From Akkermansiaceae bacterium (GTDB taxonomy: Bacteria > Verrucomicrobiota > Verrucomicrobiia > Verrucomicrobiales > Akkermansiaceae), in contig JAQWZU010000106.1 of assembly GCA_029253285.1 (NCBI GenBank), forward strand, positions 16,758 through 80,757: a DNA stretch of 64,000 bases, in the 5' to 3' direction. Positions 39,171 to 48,835 of the stretch are shown here, one piece after another. The notes below the pieces were generated by a model, which was not told where the DNA came from, made no database searches, and worked only from the letters and a program-made list of their open reading frames with translations. Position numbers and translations under genes: made by a program. Each line of letters begins with the position of its first letter. Within the stretch, counting starts at the first letter, position 1.

Positions 39171-39635
39171 ATGCATTTGCGCTTCACGGAAGAAGAACTC
39201 GCCACTCTCGTAGAGATGGTCAGCCTGGCTGCGGAGGTGGCAAACTTAAACCCTGAAGAGAGCGGATCAGCTGATTTGGCGCGCTTTGAGGCTGTCGAAA
39301 GCAAGGTTCTCGAGTCGGCCAAGCACGCCGGGATGGCGGAATGGATCGAGTTCGACCAGCAACGGAGCAAGAACCGCGTGACGGAGAAATTCCAGGCCAA
39401 TTCCTATTTCCAGCGCTGCATCGAAGAGTTCCGTAATGCCCATTTCTGGGAAGAACTCATGATTCGTCTCGCCGAGCGGGATCTCATCAAGGAGATGGGC
39501 GAAGAAGCCTATCTCGCGATGAACGAAGAAGCCCGCCGCAAAAAAGCCGAGCCCCGCGAAAAGCGCTATTGGGCCAAATTCCAAAAAAAAGGAATCAGCC
39601 CGCTCCATTGGGTGGAACCCAACGAAGACCTCTAA
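39171..39635 (+). CDS. Hypothetical helical protein
   Basis: 154 aa ORF, charged/helical; 50 bp upstream of the kinase-like gene. Confidence 0.7.
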   Translation: MHLRFTEEELATLVEMVSLAAEVANLNPEESGSADLARFEAVESKVLESAKHAGMAEWIEFDQQRSKNRVTEKFQANSYFQRCIEEFRNAHFWEELMIRLAERDLIKEMGEEAYLAMNEEARRKKAEPREKRYWAKFQKKGISPLHWVEPNEDL

Positions 39636-39684
39636 GTCGCGTTTCTGCGTTTTCATTCCCCAACTTCTCCCCCATCTTTCTGTC

Positions 39685-40716
39685 GTGATCACGCGACGAA
39701 AGACCTTTTACCCGATCTCGGATTCCCTCCGAAACTATCTCGCGCACTACGGCCGGCTTTCTGAAGTCCCTCTCGTCTACGACGAACTCCTCCGCTTCAC
39801 CGGCTCCATCCCCTACGAAAACCCCAAAGGCGAGGAAACTCTCTGGCTGGAGGTAATGTATCCTCCCGAGGTTATGGCCGAGCTCCGACCCAAGCTCACC
39901 AGGATCTATTCCATGCTCAAAATCGGCGACGACTTGAGCCTCGCCGATCACCTTACTGTTGAGCGCATCGACTTCGGCGAGTTTGGAAACTCCCGCCCAT
40001 TCCGCATCCGCATCACCAACCTCTTTAACGGCAACTCGGATTATTATTATGTCAAACACGCCGATGCTTCCCGACTCTTTGGCCTGGAGCTGGAACACAT
40101 CCTCTCGCCCAACCGCATCAACTACCTCGTCAATGGCAACACCTTGATCGAGGAACACATCGCAGGCGTTCCGGGCGATGTCTTCATTCGCGACTACCTC
40201 TCCGACCCGGCCCTCAATCACGTCCGGGTCGCCAAGGAATTTGTCAAATTCGGCGAACGTTGCTTTCTTCGTATGCTCGGCGACATGCGCACGGTGAATT
40301 ACGTTGTCGATATCACGCCTGACTTCGAGGAAGTGCAATACCGCGTTCGTCCCATTGACTTCGATCAACAATCATACGAAGGCAAGCTCTCGGTCTACCG
40401 CGCCCACATGTTTCCTGACAACCGTCCGGTGGAAGAGTTGGTGCGCTCCCACCTCAACGATCAAACGATACTGCAATACCGCGCCGAAGAGCACCTCCAA
40501 ATGAGCCGTCGGGCCAAAGTCGAACGCAATCGCCTCAAAGCCGTCCTCACCGTAATGAATCGCACCAACCTAGCGCCTCACGAACACGTGGTGGAACTCC
40601 GCGAAGCGATGGTCGAGCGCTATGGCTCGCACGCCTTCGAGGCCTGTGAATCGATGGGAGCCCTGACCGCGACCCACCTCCAACAAGTCCTCGACCTTAC
40701 TCCACGCCGAAGTTGA
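39685..40716 (+). CDS. Hypothetical protein with APH/HipA-like kinase motifs
   Basis: 343 aa; 'YYYVKHAD', 'LIEEHIAGVPGDVF', 'FLRMLGDMRTVNYVVDI', 'RPIDFDQQ'. Confidence 0.7.
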   Translation: MITRRKTFYPISDSLRNYLAHYGRLSEVPLVYDELLRFTGSIPYENPKGEETLWLEVMYPPEVMAELRPKLTRIYSMLKIGDDLSLADHLTVERIDFGEFGNSRPFRIRITNLFNGNSDYYYVKHADASRLFGLELEHILSPNRINYLVNGNTLIEEHIAGVPGDVFIRDYLSDPALNHVRVAKEFVKFGERCFLRMLGDMRTVNYVVDITPDFEEVQYRVRPIDFDQQSYEGKLSVYRAHMFPDNRPVEELVRSHLNDQTILQYRAEEHLQMSRRAKVERNRLKAVLTVMNRTNLAPHEHVVELREAMVERYGSHAFEACESMGALTATHLQQVLDLTPRRS

Positions 40717-41512
40717 CGAAGCAATCACGCTCGCCCAATTTGTCGTTATTGGCCCACCAGTAAATCGTGAGTCCCCGATAAATCTCGCTCTTCGCCTCCA
40801 CTTCAAGAACCCCGATTTTTTCGCTTCCTTGCTCGATCACAAATGAATCGGAGCCATATTGCTTGGACTTAATTTCGAGTTCACTCATTCCCGCGGCAAA
40901 GTGCTTTTCATCGTTGAGATCCACCTCGGTGTCAGAGAATTTCACCTTCACCTTCTTACCGTCCTTGAGGCGTTTTCCGATAAAGACATCACTCCTGATG
41001 GCCTTCTCGATTTTTTCTTCTTCAGTATCACTCTTAATGCTGTGGAAAGCTCGCAAGGAAAACTTTAAGCCCACCCGGATCGGGTTCTCGGTCTTTTTCT
41101 CGACCACCTTTGGCTTCACCATGACGCCCTTGCTCGAAACGGCATGCACAAATTCCACCTTGGTATCGCCCGTCACCGTCACCGTGAAATCAACCGGCTT
41201 TTTCGAATTTAGAATCGCCTCTTTGGCCGTAGTGGTAAATGGATCCTCTGAGATTGGCCTGCGGGTCACCCATTTCCCTTTGATCTCTTCCTGCACAACG
41301 AAGTTAAGCTTCACCTCCTTATGAGAGGTCCGGGTCTTTCCTTTTTTGGGGTGTAGGAGCCCCTCGAGATCTTCGGAACCAACACCATAGTCATACTTGC
41401 GGCCATCCCAGCCAATGAAATATCCGAGCCATTCCGTGCGGTCGGCATGAACGGGAAGTTCCGCGAATGCGGAGGAGGTCAGGATGGCGAGGAGGGTCAG
41501 CGTGCGTTTCAT
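40697..41512 (-). CDS. Hypothetical secreted protein
   Basis: 271 aa, signal peptide MKRTLTLLAILTSSAFA; convergent 20-bp overlap with the upstream gene. Confidence 0.7.
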   Translation of the reverse strand: MKRTLTLLAILTSSAFAELPVHADRTEWLGYFIGWDGRKYDYGVGSEDLEGLLHPKKGKTRTSHKEVKLNFVVQEEIKGKWVTRRPISEDPFTTTAKEAILNSKKPVDFTVTVTGDTKVEFVHAVSSKGVMVKPKVVEKKTENPIRVGLKFSLRAFHSIKSDTEEEKIEKAIRSDVFIGKRLKDGKKVKVKFSDTEVDLNDEKHFAAGMSELEIKSKQYGSDSFVIEQGSEKIGVLEVEAKSEIYRGLTIYWWANNDKLGERDCFVNFGVE

Positions 41513-41600
41513 ACCGAAAACTCTAGCGAGAGATTTTCAGCCTGCCAGCGAAAATCGCCTTGCCGGGAATACCCACCCTCCCCGACGCGCTTATTCCTCG

Positions 41601-41885
41601 ATGAAACGTCTTCTTCTCGCTTTCTTTCTTCTCGCCGACTGCTAGGCCGAAGCCGGACCGGTGGAAATCGGCACCGTCAAGTGATCCCGCGATCTCGATA
41701 AATCCCTCACCTCCCCCAAAGAGAGCGGAAAACCGGTCCTCATTCTCTTCCAGGAAGTGCCTAAATTAAGTAGCTGGAAGGACCGCATCAACACGCGGGC
41801 CGGCGTGGCCAAGCGAATGATCAAGACGCCAGAAAAGAAAAAGCGCCCGGTTCCAGAGGAACTCAAGGCGCTTGTAAAAAGATGA
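41601..41885 (+). pseudogene. Degraded secreted thioredoxin-like gene
   Basis: MKRLLLAFFLLADC*AEAGPVEIGTVK*SRDLDKSLTSPKESGKPVLILFQEVPKLSSWKDRINTRAG...LKALVKR*: one frame with in-frame TAG and TGA. Confidence 0.7.
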
Positions 41886-41898
41886 ATCGAACGACCGC

Positions 41899-42513
41899 TT
41901 ACTTGGTAGCCGCAAAGTTTGCTGCGACGACGTCCCAGTTGACGACATTCCAGAATGCGGAAATATAGTCGGGACGACGGTTTTGGTAGTTCAGGTAGTA
42001 AGCATGCTCCCAGACGTCGAGTCCAAGAATCGGAGTGCAGCTACAAACGCCGGCAGCCTCGCCCATGAGCGGGTTGTCCTGGTTGGGAGTGGAACAAACT
42101 CCTAGAGTTCCGTCAGCCTTGACGCCAAGCCAGGCCCAGCCGGAACCGAAGCGAGTCGCGCCAGCTTTGGCGAACTCAGCCTTGAATTCGTCGAGTGATC
42201 CGAAGGCCGCGTCGATGGCCGCTGCGAGATCGCCCGAAGGAGCGCTCGCCCCACCGGGAGCGATGACCTGCCAGAAAAGGCTGTGGTTGAAATGTCCGCC
42301 GCCATTATTGCGAAGAGCAGGAATGTCCGCGATCTTGGCCTGAAGGTCGACCAGCGAAAGATCCGCCAGCTCGGCATTGCCTTCGAGAGCGGTGTTGAGG
42401 TTGGTCACGTAAGCATTGTGGTGCTTTCCGTGGTGAATTTCCATCGTCTGTGCGTCGATGTGCGGCTCGAGAGCGTCGTGAGCGTATCCCAGCTCGGGAA
42501 GTGAATGTGCCAT
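41899..42513 (-). CDS. Superoxide dismutase (Fe/Mn family)
   Basis: '[34 protein letters not shown]', '[29 protein letters not shown]'. Confidence 0.97.
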   Translation of the reverse strand: MAHSLPELGYAHDALEPHIDAQTMEIHHGKHHNAYVTNLNTALEGNAELADLSLVDLQAKIADIPALRNNGGGHFNHSLFWQVIAPGGASAPSGDLAAAIDAAFGSLDEFKAEFAKAGATRFGSGWAWLGVKADGTLGVCSTPNQDNPLMGEAAGVCSCTPILGLDVWEHAYYLNYQNRRPDYISAFWNVVNWDVVAANFAATK

Positions 42514-42624
42514 GGTTTTAATGAATTGTTTGATTTTGACGACCTGTGCTCACAGAGTGAGACGCGCCGTCGCTGGCAAGGAAAGCACCTTCCGCGACAA
42601 CCGCAAGAGACAAACATCCTCGAA

Positions 42625-44106
42625 ATGCCAGAATTTATCCAACAACCCGCCACTGCATCCGCTCTGATCGCTTTTATCGTCGGATTAGTCATCGCCGCGC
42701 TCTATTTTAAAGCCCAGCTCAGCTCGGTCAAAGCCGCTGCCGATGAACGCACTAAAAGCACCGAGAAAACAATCTCCGACCACGAAACCGAGAAAACCTC
42801 CCTCAAATCCGAGCTCGAAACGCTCCGATCCTCGGAATCCACGCTCCTGCAACATCAAAGCAAGCTCGAGGCCCAGATCGAATCCTTTAAGCAGCAGCAA
42901 AACGAAACCAACCAACTCGAGAAGCGGTTCTCCGACACCTTCAAATCCCTCTCCAACGACGCCCTTAAGTCCACCCAGCAGCAATTCCTCGACCTGGCCA
43001 AAACCACCTTCAAAACCGAGCAAAAACAAGCCAAAGGTGAACTTGAAAAGCGTGAACAAGCCGTCGCCCATCTCGTCAAGCCCGTCGCCGAGTCCCTCGA
43101 AAAAATGCAGACCCGTATTGGCGAAATCGAAAAAGCCCGCGAAGGCGCCTATTCCGCGATCAAGGAACAGGTCCACTCGCTCGTCGACTCCCAAAAAGGT
43201 CTCCACAAGGAAACCCGTCAACTCGTCAAGGCCCTGCGCCAACCCACCGGCCGCGGGCAGTGGGGTGAGATGCAACTTCAGCGCGTCGTCGAGATGGCCG
43301 GAATGCAGGAGCACTGTGACTTTACCACGCAGACCTCCACCACCACCGACGAAGGCAAACGCCTTCGCCCCGACCTCATCGTGAAGCTCCCCGGCGGCAA
43401 GCAAATCATCGTTGATTCCAAAACACCCATGGACGCCTACCTCGACGCGCTCGAAGCTGACTCCGACGAAGATCGCGACGGCCACCTCGCCCGTCACGCC
43501 AACCAGGTCTCCACACACATTCGCCAACTCGCCTCCAAAAACTACCAGGCCCAATTCCAACCCGCGCCGGAATTCGTCGTCCTCTTCCTTCCGTCCGAGT
43601 CCTTCTTCTCAGCCGCTCTCACCCAAGACTCTTCCCTCCTCGAGCAGGGCGTCGATCAGAACGTCATCCTTGCCACTCCGACCACCCTCATCGCTCTCCT
43701 CCGCTCTGTCGCTTACGGCTGGCGTCAGGAAGCCCTCGCCGAAAACGCCCGCCGTATTTCCGACACCGGACGCGAACTCCACAAACGTCTCACCGTCTTC
43801 TCCGGACACCTCGGCAAAGTCGGACGCGCCCTCGACACCTCGGTCAAATCCTACAACTCCGCCGTCTCCTCCCTCGAGTCCCGCATCCTTCCCTCGGCAC
43901 GCAAATTCGAAAACCTCGAAGCCTCCGAACAAAGTCTCACCTTCGAGAGTCCCAACAGTCTCGAAATCACCCCCAAACATACCCAGTCCCTCGAAGCCCC
44001 CGCCGACGACATCACCCTCGATCTCGGAGAACCACCCACTGGAGAAGTCGAAGAAAAAGCTAGCTCCGCCGCCGGCGACTTCCGCGCCGCCCTCGAAGAC
44101 TCATGA
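42625..44106 (+). CDS. rmuC: DNA recombination protein RmuC
   Basis: Start MPEFIQQPATASALIAFIVGLVIAAL; 'GRGQWGEMQLQRVVEMAGM', 'RPDLIVKLPGGKQIIVDSKTPMDAYL'. Confidence 0.93.
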   Translation: MPEFIQQPATASALIAFIVGLVIAALYFKAQLSSVKAAADERTKSTEKTISDHETEKTSLKSELETLRSSESTLLQHQSKLEAQIESFKQQQNETNQLEKRFSDTFKSLSNDALKSTQQQFLDLAKTTFKTEQKQAKGELEKREQAVAHLVKPVAESLEKMQTRIGEIEKAREGAYSAIKEQVHSLVDSQKGLHKETRQLVKALRQPTGRGQWGEMQLQRVVEMAGMQEHCDFTTQTSTTTDEGKRLRPDLIVKLPGGKQIIVDSKTPMDAYLDALEADSDEDRDGHLARHANQVSTHIRQLASKNYQAQFQPAPEFVVLFLPSESFFSAALTQDSSLLEQGVDQNVILATPTTLIALLRSVAYGWRQEALAENARRISDTGRELHKRLTVFSGHLGKVGRALDTSVKSYNSAVSSLESRILPSARKFENLEASEQSLTFESPNSLEITPKHTQSLEAPADDITLDLGEPPTGEVEEKASSAAGDFRAALEDS

Positions 44107-44792
44107 AAACCGCCCTCGTCACCGGAGCGTCTTCCGGCATTGGAAAAGCCATCGCGATTGCCCTTCAGGAATCAGGGATGAAAGTCATCGGGCTCTGTCG
44201 GTCTGTCGAGAATCTTCCAGAGGGAGTCACACCGCTTGCTTGTGATCTTCGCGATGCCACCCAGATCCAGGAAGCCTTCCTCTCGCTCGATCACCTCGAT
44301 ATTCTCGTTAACTCTGCAGGCCTGGCTTATCTCTCCCGACTCACCGATGGCGACCCCGCGCTTTGGGAAGAAATGTGGCAAGTCAACGTGCACGCCCTTA
44401 GTCTTTGCTGCCAGTTAGCCCTTCCCCTTTTCCCCGAAAACAGCGGGCAGATTCTAAATCTCTCTTCCATGTCCGGGCACCGCGTTCCGCCCACCGGAGG
44501 ATTCTACGCCGCCACCAAATTTGCAGTCCGCGCCGTCAGCGAAGCCCTCCGCGCCGAATTAAAGAGCAACTGCTCGGCCATCCGAGTCGCCACCCTTTCC
44601 CCCGGCTTCGTCGACACTCCACTTCTCGACAAATACTTCGCCGGACGCGAAGACCAGCTCAAACAAACCCGCGAGAGCATCAAGATGCTCACCCCTGAAT
44701 CCATCGCCGCCAGCGCCCTCCACATCCTCACTTCCCCACCTGACGTCGAGGTCAACGACATCATGATGCGCAGTGCAGACCAGGCGATGTGA
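44103..44792 (+). CDS. SDR family oxidoreductase
   Basis: 'ALVTGASSGIGKAIAIALQESG', 'YAATKFAVRAVSEALR'. Confidence 0.92.
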   Translation: MKTALVTGASSGIGKAIAIALQESGMKVIGLCRSVENLPEGVTPLACDLRDATQIQEAFLSLDHLDILVNSAGLAYLSRLTDGDPALWEEMWQVNVHALSLCCQLALPLFPENSGQILNLSSMSGHRVPPTGGFYAATKFAVRAVSEALRAELKSNCSAIRVATLSPGFVDTPLLDKYFAGREDQLKQTRESIKMLTPESIAASALHILTSPPDVEVNDIMMRSADQAM

Positions 44793-45027
44793 GATTCTTA
44801 AAAACCCCATTGGAGACCGAAGCCTCCATGAAAAAAGTCGACGAGCAATTCGTCTCCGGAGGCGCCCGACTCCCGATCCGCAGCCCAGCTATAGGACCCG
44901 TCACACAAAGTTGAACAGTTGAAACAAAATATCGAGTATAAGATTGCCCTGCCGCAGACTTTACCGTGGCACAAAAAACCGCGTCCTTTTCAAAAAAAAC
45001 GTGGTCCTAAAATATTAATTGGGAATT

Positions 45028-46896
45028 TTACTCGCCAGAAGGCTTTCCCTCTTCAGCTGGTTCGTCGGTTGACTCCTTCTCCTCTACAGGAGCTGGCTCT
45101 GGTGGCTCATCCGTCTTGGGCGCTTCTTCAGCCGGAGCCTCTTCCACCTTTTCTTCAGCCTTTGGCTCTTCTTCAGGCCCGGGCGTTTCTTCGGCGGGCG
45201 CTTCAGTCTTCGGATCTTCTTTGGGCTCAGGAGTTTCTGTGGCAGGCGCCTCGGCTTTAGCTTTCGCCTCCTTTTTGGGAGCACTCTTTTTCTTTGCCGG
45301 AGCGGGGTCGCCCCCTGGCTTGGAGAGATGCAGTGTGGTATCGGAAAGCAAAATGGCGTGGCCTTGATTAAGAAGCCAGTGAAGGTCGTGGAACCATTCG
45401 TGCTTCACTTCATCAGTGGCATTTTCAGGCAATAAGGCGTCCCAAAGATCCTTCAATTGCTTCCCGGAATTATTTTCCAGAAAATTGATAATAGCTTGCG
45501 GGCGTTCCGCGAGCGGAGTCTCGGCAGAGACAGCGTGAGGCCGGGAAGGACCAACCTTGAGCTTCTTTTTCCACTTAAAAACTGCGACGTGACGACCGGA
45601 AAGCTGGCGACACACCAGAGGCATGAGATTGGCAGGGTAACGTTTTTCCTCAGCAACCGCGCGCTTCAGCAAGGTCAGCATTCCCGGAGAAAGAAGATTC
45701 CCGGGAATGTCCCCCATCACCCAGGCGCGATTGGTTTCCTCGAAGGCCTTTTCAAAAAAGCTCTCCGAGAAATGACGTTCGACCTCACGGGAGTCAGCCA
45801 AGAGCTCTTCCTCCGCAACCGCTTCGGGTTCAGCTTCGGCGGGAGCCTCCTCTTCGCCGGGAGCTTCTTCCTCAGCCTGAGCTTCCTCTGCTTCGGCTTC
45901 GGGTTCTTCCGGAGCAGCGTCTTCAGCCGGGCTCTCTTCTGCAGTCGCATCCTCGACAGCGGTTGCTTCTTCTGCCTTTATTTCCTCTGCAGCAGGAGCC
46001 TCTTCCGTTTTCTCTTCCTCAGCAGCAGCTTCGGCGGGCACTTCTTCAGCGATTATCTCTTCTTCGCCAGTGCCAACCTGCCACTTGGTGACAATTTTCA
46101 TACTATCCAACCAGGCTTCGACCGCTTCCTCGCCATGCTCCATGCGGACCTTGGCTTTGTAGTTGTCGAGTGACATGTGGCCGAAGCGCTCACGATGAAG
46201 GGTCGCGATATTTTGCTGGTAGCCGTGATAGTTTGGTGGTCCGAGATATTCTCCGCTGATGCCGCAACGGGCAACAGAGGAAAAGCTTCCCTTGGGAGCT
46301 TCGCCCTCGGTTTTCACTTCAGAGTAATACTTCTTTCTCCACTCACCACGCCAAAGATGTCGAATTGCTTCGTCTTTAGACAACCAAAGCGAGTTGTCTT
46401 CGCGACAACGGAAATACTTTTTCTCGGGGGATTCAAAAATCACACGGAAGCGATCACGCTTCTGCAAAAGAACTTTTGCCAAATCGAACACGGAAAAGGT
46501 GCGTCCGGTATCGGCGACCTGCTTGGCCAGGAGATCAAGGCTCTCCTCGGACGGCATTATTTTGAGGCTCACTCCTTCGGGTGGTTCTACTTCCTGACGC
46601 TGGGGACGACGATTGTCCCGGTCATCACGTCGATCACCACGGCCTTTGCCTTTGAAGCCTCCGCCACCTCCTCCGCCGCCTCCTCCGCCGCCACGATATT
46701 CACGACGACCACCACCGCCACCGCGATTATCTCGTCGACCACCACGGTCACGGGAATCACCCCGGTCGCCACGGTCTTTAAATTTTTTAAGGGACTTCGA
46801 TTCCGAATCATCACGCGCCCACGCAGGGCCGAAATTCAATCCGGACAGATCAAGAGCCCCGTCTTTGTCGGGAGTCTGTGGAGTTTCTTCACTCAT
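45028..46896 (-). CDS. Low-complexity RGG/poly-Gly and Glu/Ala-Pro-rich protein
   Basis: Likely start MSEETPQTPDKDGALDLSG; 'RGGRRDNRGGGGGRREYRGGGGGGGGGGGGFKGKGRG', long E/A-rich linkers. Confidence 0.75.
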   Translation of the reverse strand: MSEETPQTPDKDGALDLSGLNFGPAWARDDSESKSLKKFKDRGDRGDSRDRGGRRDNRGGGGGRREYRGGGGGGGGGGGGFKGKGRGDRRDDRDNRRPQRQEVEPPEGVSLKIMPSEESLDLLAKQVADTGRTFSVFDLAKVLLQKRDRFRVIFESPEKKYFRCREDNSLWLSKDEAIRHLWRGEWRKKYYSEVKTEGEAPKGSFSSVARCGISGEYLGPPNYHGYQQNIATLHRERFGHMSLDNYKAKVRMEHGEEAVEAWLDSMKIVTKWQVGTGEEEIIAEEVPAEAAAEEEKTEEAPAAEEIKAEEATAVEDATAEESPAEDAAPEEPEAEAEEAQAEEEAPGEEEAPAEAEPEAVAEEELLADSREVERHFSESFFEKAFEETNRAWVMGDIPGNLLSPGMLTLLKRAVAEEKRYPANLMPLVCRQLSGRHVAVFKWKKKLKVGPSRPHAVSAETPLAERPQAIINFLENNSGKQLKDLWDALLPENATDEVKHEWFHDLHWLLNQGHAILLSDTTLHLSKPGGDPAPAKKKSAPKKEAKAKAEAPATETPEPKEDPKTEAPAEETPGPEEEPKAEEKVEEAPAEEAPKTDEPPEPAPVEEKESTDEPAEEGKPSGE

Positions 46897-47178
46897 AAAG
46901 GAGAGCGGAGTGAAGCACATGATTCGCGGCTTAGGAAGCACCCATCGCGCCTTTTTATTCAGGGGATATTTTGCCATTCTTTACCACATGAACGACATCA
47001 TCCCACTCGAAGGATTTTTCGTTCGTCACCACGCGCTGATCAAGGACAATCAAGTGCCTCTTCTGGACCATCTCAAAAAGCGAAGACGGAGTAAATGAAG
47101 GAGTCACTTACACCCTCATGATCAGCTCGAGTCTCGTGACTTTTCACGAAGACGGAGAGGTTCTTCCACTCTTTAAAC

Positions 47179-48780
47179 TTACCTCTTCTTACGTTTCCCC
47201 TTGCCATTAGATGCCGTTTTTTTGGCCAATTCGATCATGGCGTTCTGCTCACTGAGCCAACGATTTTCGAGGTCCTTCGCTTTCTTCGAGTCCTTTTTAG
47301 AAAGATCATTTTCCTCCGCTCGATCCGTCCGGAGATCATACAAAGCCCAGGGATCGTTTTTTGCGGCGACGAGCTTCCAATCTCCAATGCGGATTCCCCG
47401 GTGTCCTTCATGATTCCACCAAAGGACATCTCTCTCGACGTCCTGATCTTTCTCAAAAACCGGAGCCAGACTCTTGCCCGGCAAGGGAGGACGCTTCTCG
47501 CCTTTCCAATCTGCTGGAGCTTCAACTCCGAGCAAATCAAAAATCGTCGGAGCAATATCGATAAGATGCCCCGGTGTATGGCGAATCTCATTCTTGCCTT
47601 TAATCCCCTTCGGCCAATGCACCACGAGTTGGGTGGCAATGCCGCCTTCGTGAACCCACACCTTATGACGGCGAAACGGCGTATTACAGGCACTCGAAAA
47701 TCCCGGTCCCAGGCAGAGGTAGCTCGCCGCGCTCCCCGGAGGCACCTTGGGGTCGTGCCCGCCATTGCGTACCATGATCTCCGCGCTCGCTCCATTGTCC
47801 GATGCAAAGAAGATCAGGGTATTTTCAAACTGTCCCATTTTCTTGAGCTGCGCGATCACTCGTCCGATTTCCTGATCCATGCGATCCACCATCGCGGCAT
47901 GAATCGCCATCTTGGTTGCTTGGAAGCGCCGCTGTTCGGCGTTGAGATCTTTCCACGGGAGAGGCCGATTCAGCTCGCCCGGACCCAACTTTTTCAATGC
48001 CTCCGCAAAATGATACGGTGGTCCGACCTTTTCCTCGAGACCTGACAACTCGGTATTGATGAGACCCATCTCCTTCTGACGGGCAAAGCGCTTCTTCCGC
48101 ATCTCATCCCAGCCCGCCAAATAGGCATCGCGGTATTTCGCGATATCCTGGGGCAACGCATGCAGCGGAAAGTGGGGCGCGATGAATGCCAGATAATGAA
48201 AGAAGGGCTTCCCGACATGATTCTTCCCATGATCCTCGAGACACGAAATCGCGTGATCCGCTGTTGCGGTCGTCGTGTAGTAGCCTTTTTCATTGTTCGG
48301 AGGCTTCACCGGAACACCATCGAGAGTATTCCCCTTGCTCGAAAAAAAGTTCCCCTGATTCCGGGTGTCGTAGGAATGGTCAAATCCCGCCGCCAGTGCC
48401 TTGCCATCCAAATGCCATTTGCCGCTGTGGTAATTACGATAGCCCAATGGCTTGAGAAAATCCGGCAACATTCGCGCCCATTCCTGACGCACCCCGCGCC
48501 CTCCTCCACCGACGCCAGGCAATACATCGCGATGCACCTGGTGGGGATAATATCCCGTCATCAAAGCCGCCCGACTGGGCCAACAACGACCGGTATTGTA
48601 AAACTGGCTAAACCGCAGCCCATTCTTGGCTAAAGCATCGAGGTTCGGCGTCGCAATCTCCCCGCCGTAACACCCCAAATCCGAAAAGCCCAGGTCATCA
48701 GCGAGAATGAAAACAATATTCGGCTTCGCCCCCATCAAAGGCTGCAAAAGAAGAATCGATAAGAATGTTGGTAAGCGCAC
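47179..48780 (-). CDS. Sulfatase-family hydrolase (fGly type)
   Basis: 'KPNIVFILADDLGFSDLGCYGGEIATPNLDALA', 'GRCWPSRAALMTGYYPHQ' (CxPSR motif). Confidence 0.93.
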   Translation of the reverse strand: MRLPTFLSILLLQPLMGAKPNIVFILADDLGFSDLGCYGGEIATPNLDALAKNGLRFSQFYNTGRCWPSRAALMTGYYPHQVHRDVLPGVGGGGRGVRQEWARMLPDFLKPLGYRNYHSGKWHLDGKALAAGFDHSYDTRNQGNFFSSKGNTLDGVPVKPPNNEKGYYTTTATADHAISCLEDHGKNHVGKPFFHYLAFIAPHFPLHALPQDIAKYRDAYLAGWDEMRKKRFARQKEMGLINTELSGLEEKVGPPYHFAEALKKLGPGELNRPLPWKDLNAEQRRFQATKMAIHAAMVDRMDQEIGRVIAQLKKMGQFENTLIFFASDNGASAEIMVRNGGHDPKVPPGSAASYLCLGPGFSSACNTPFRRHKVWVHEGGIATQLVVHWPKGIKGKNEIRHTPGHLIDIAPTIFDLLGVEAPADWKGEKRPPLPGKSLAPVFEKDQDVERDVLWWNHEGHRGIRIGDWKLVAAKNDPWALYDLRTDRAEENDLSKKDSKKAKDLENRWLSEQNAMIELAKKTASNGKGKRKKR

Positions 48781-48835
48781 CCCGGAAAGCTGCCCGATTC
48801 TTCACCCCACCACGATCATTTTCCGCAGGATCTTC

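Noticed and set aside
41601-41885. Selenoprotein or stop-codon readthrough gene
   Set aside because: Both TAG and TGA occur in frame and the thioredoxin core appears deleted, so decay is simpler.
42685-43560. 291-aa minus-strand Gly/Phe/Leu-rich ORF
   Set aside because: Antisense shadow of rmuC with biased composition.
46177-47094. 305-aa plus-strand ORF with Thr/Ser-rich stretch
   Set aside because: Antisense to the RGG/poly-Gly coding region; low complexity explains the open frame.
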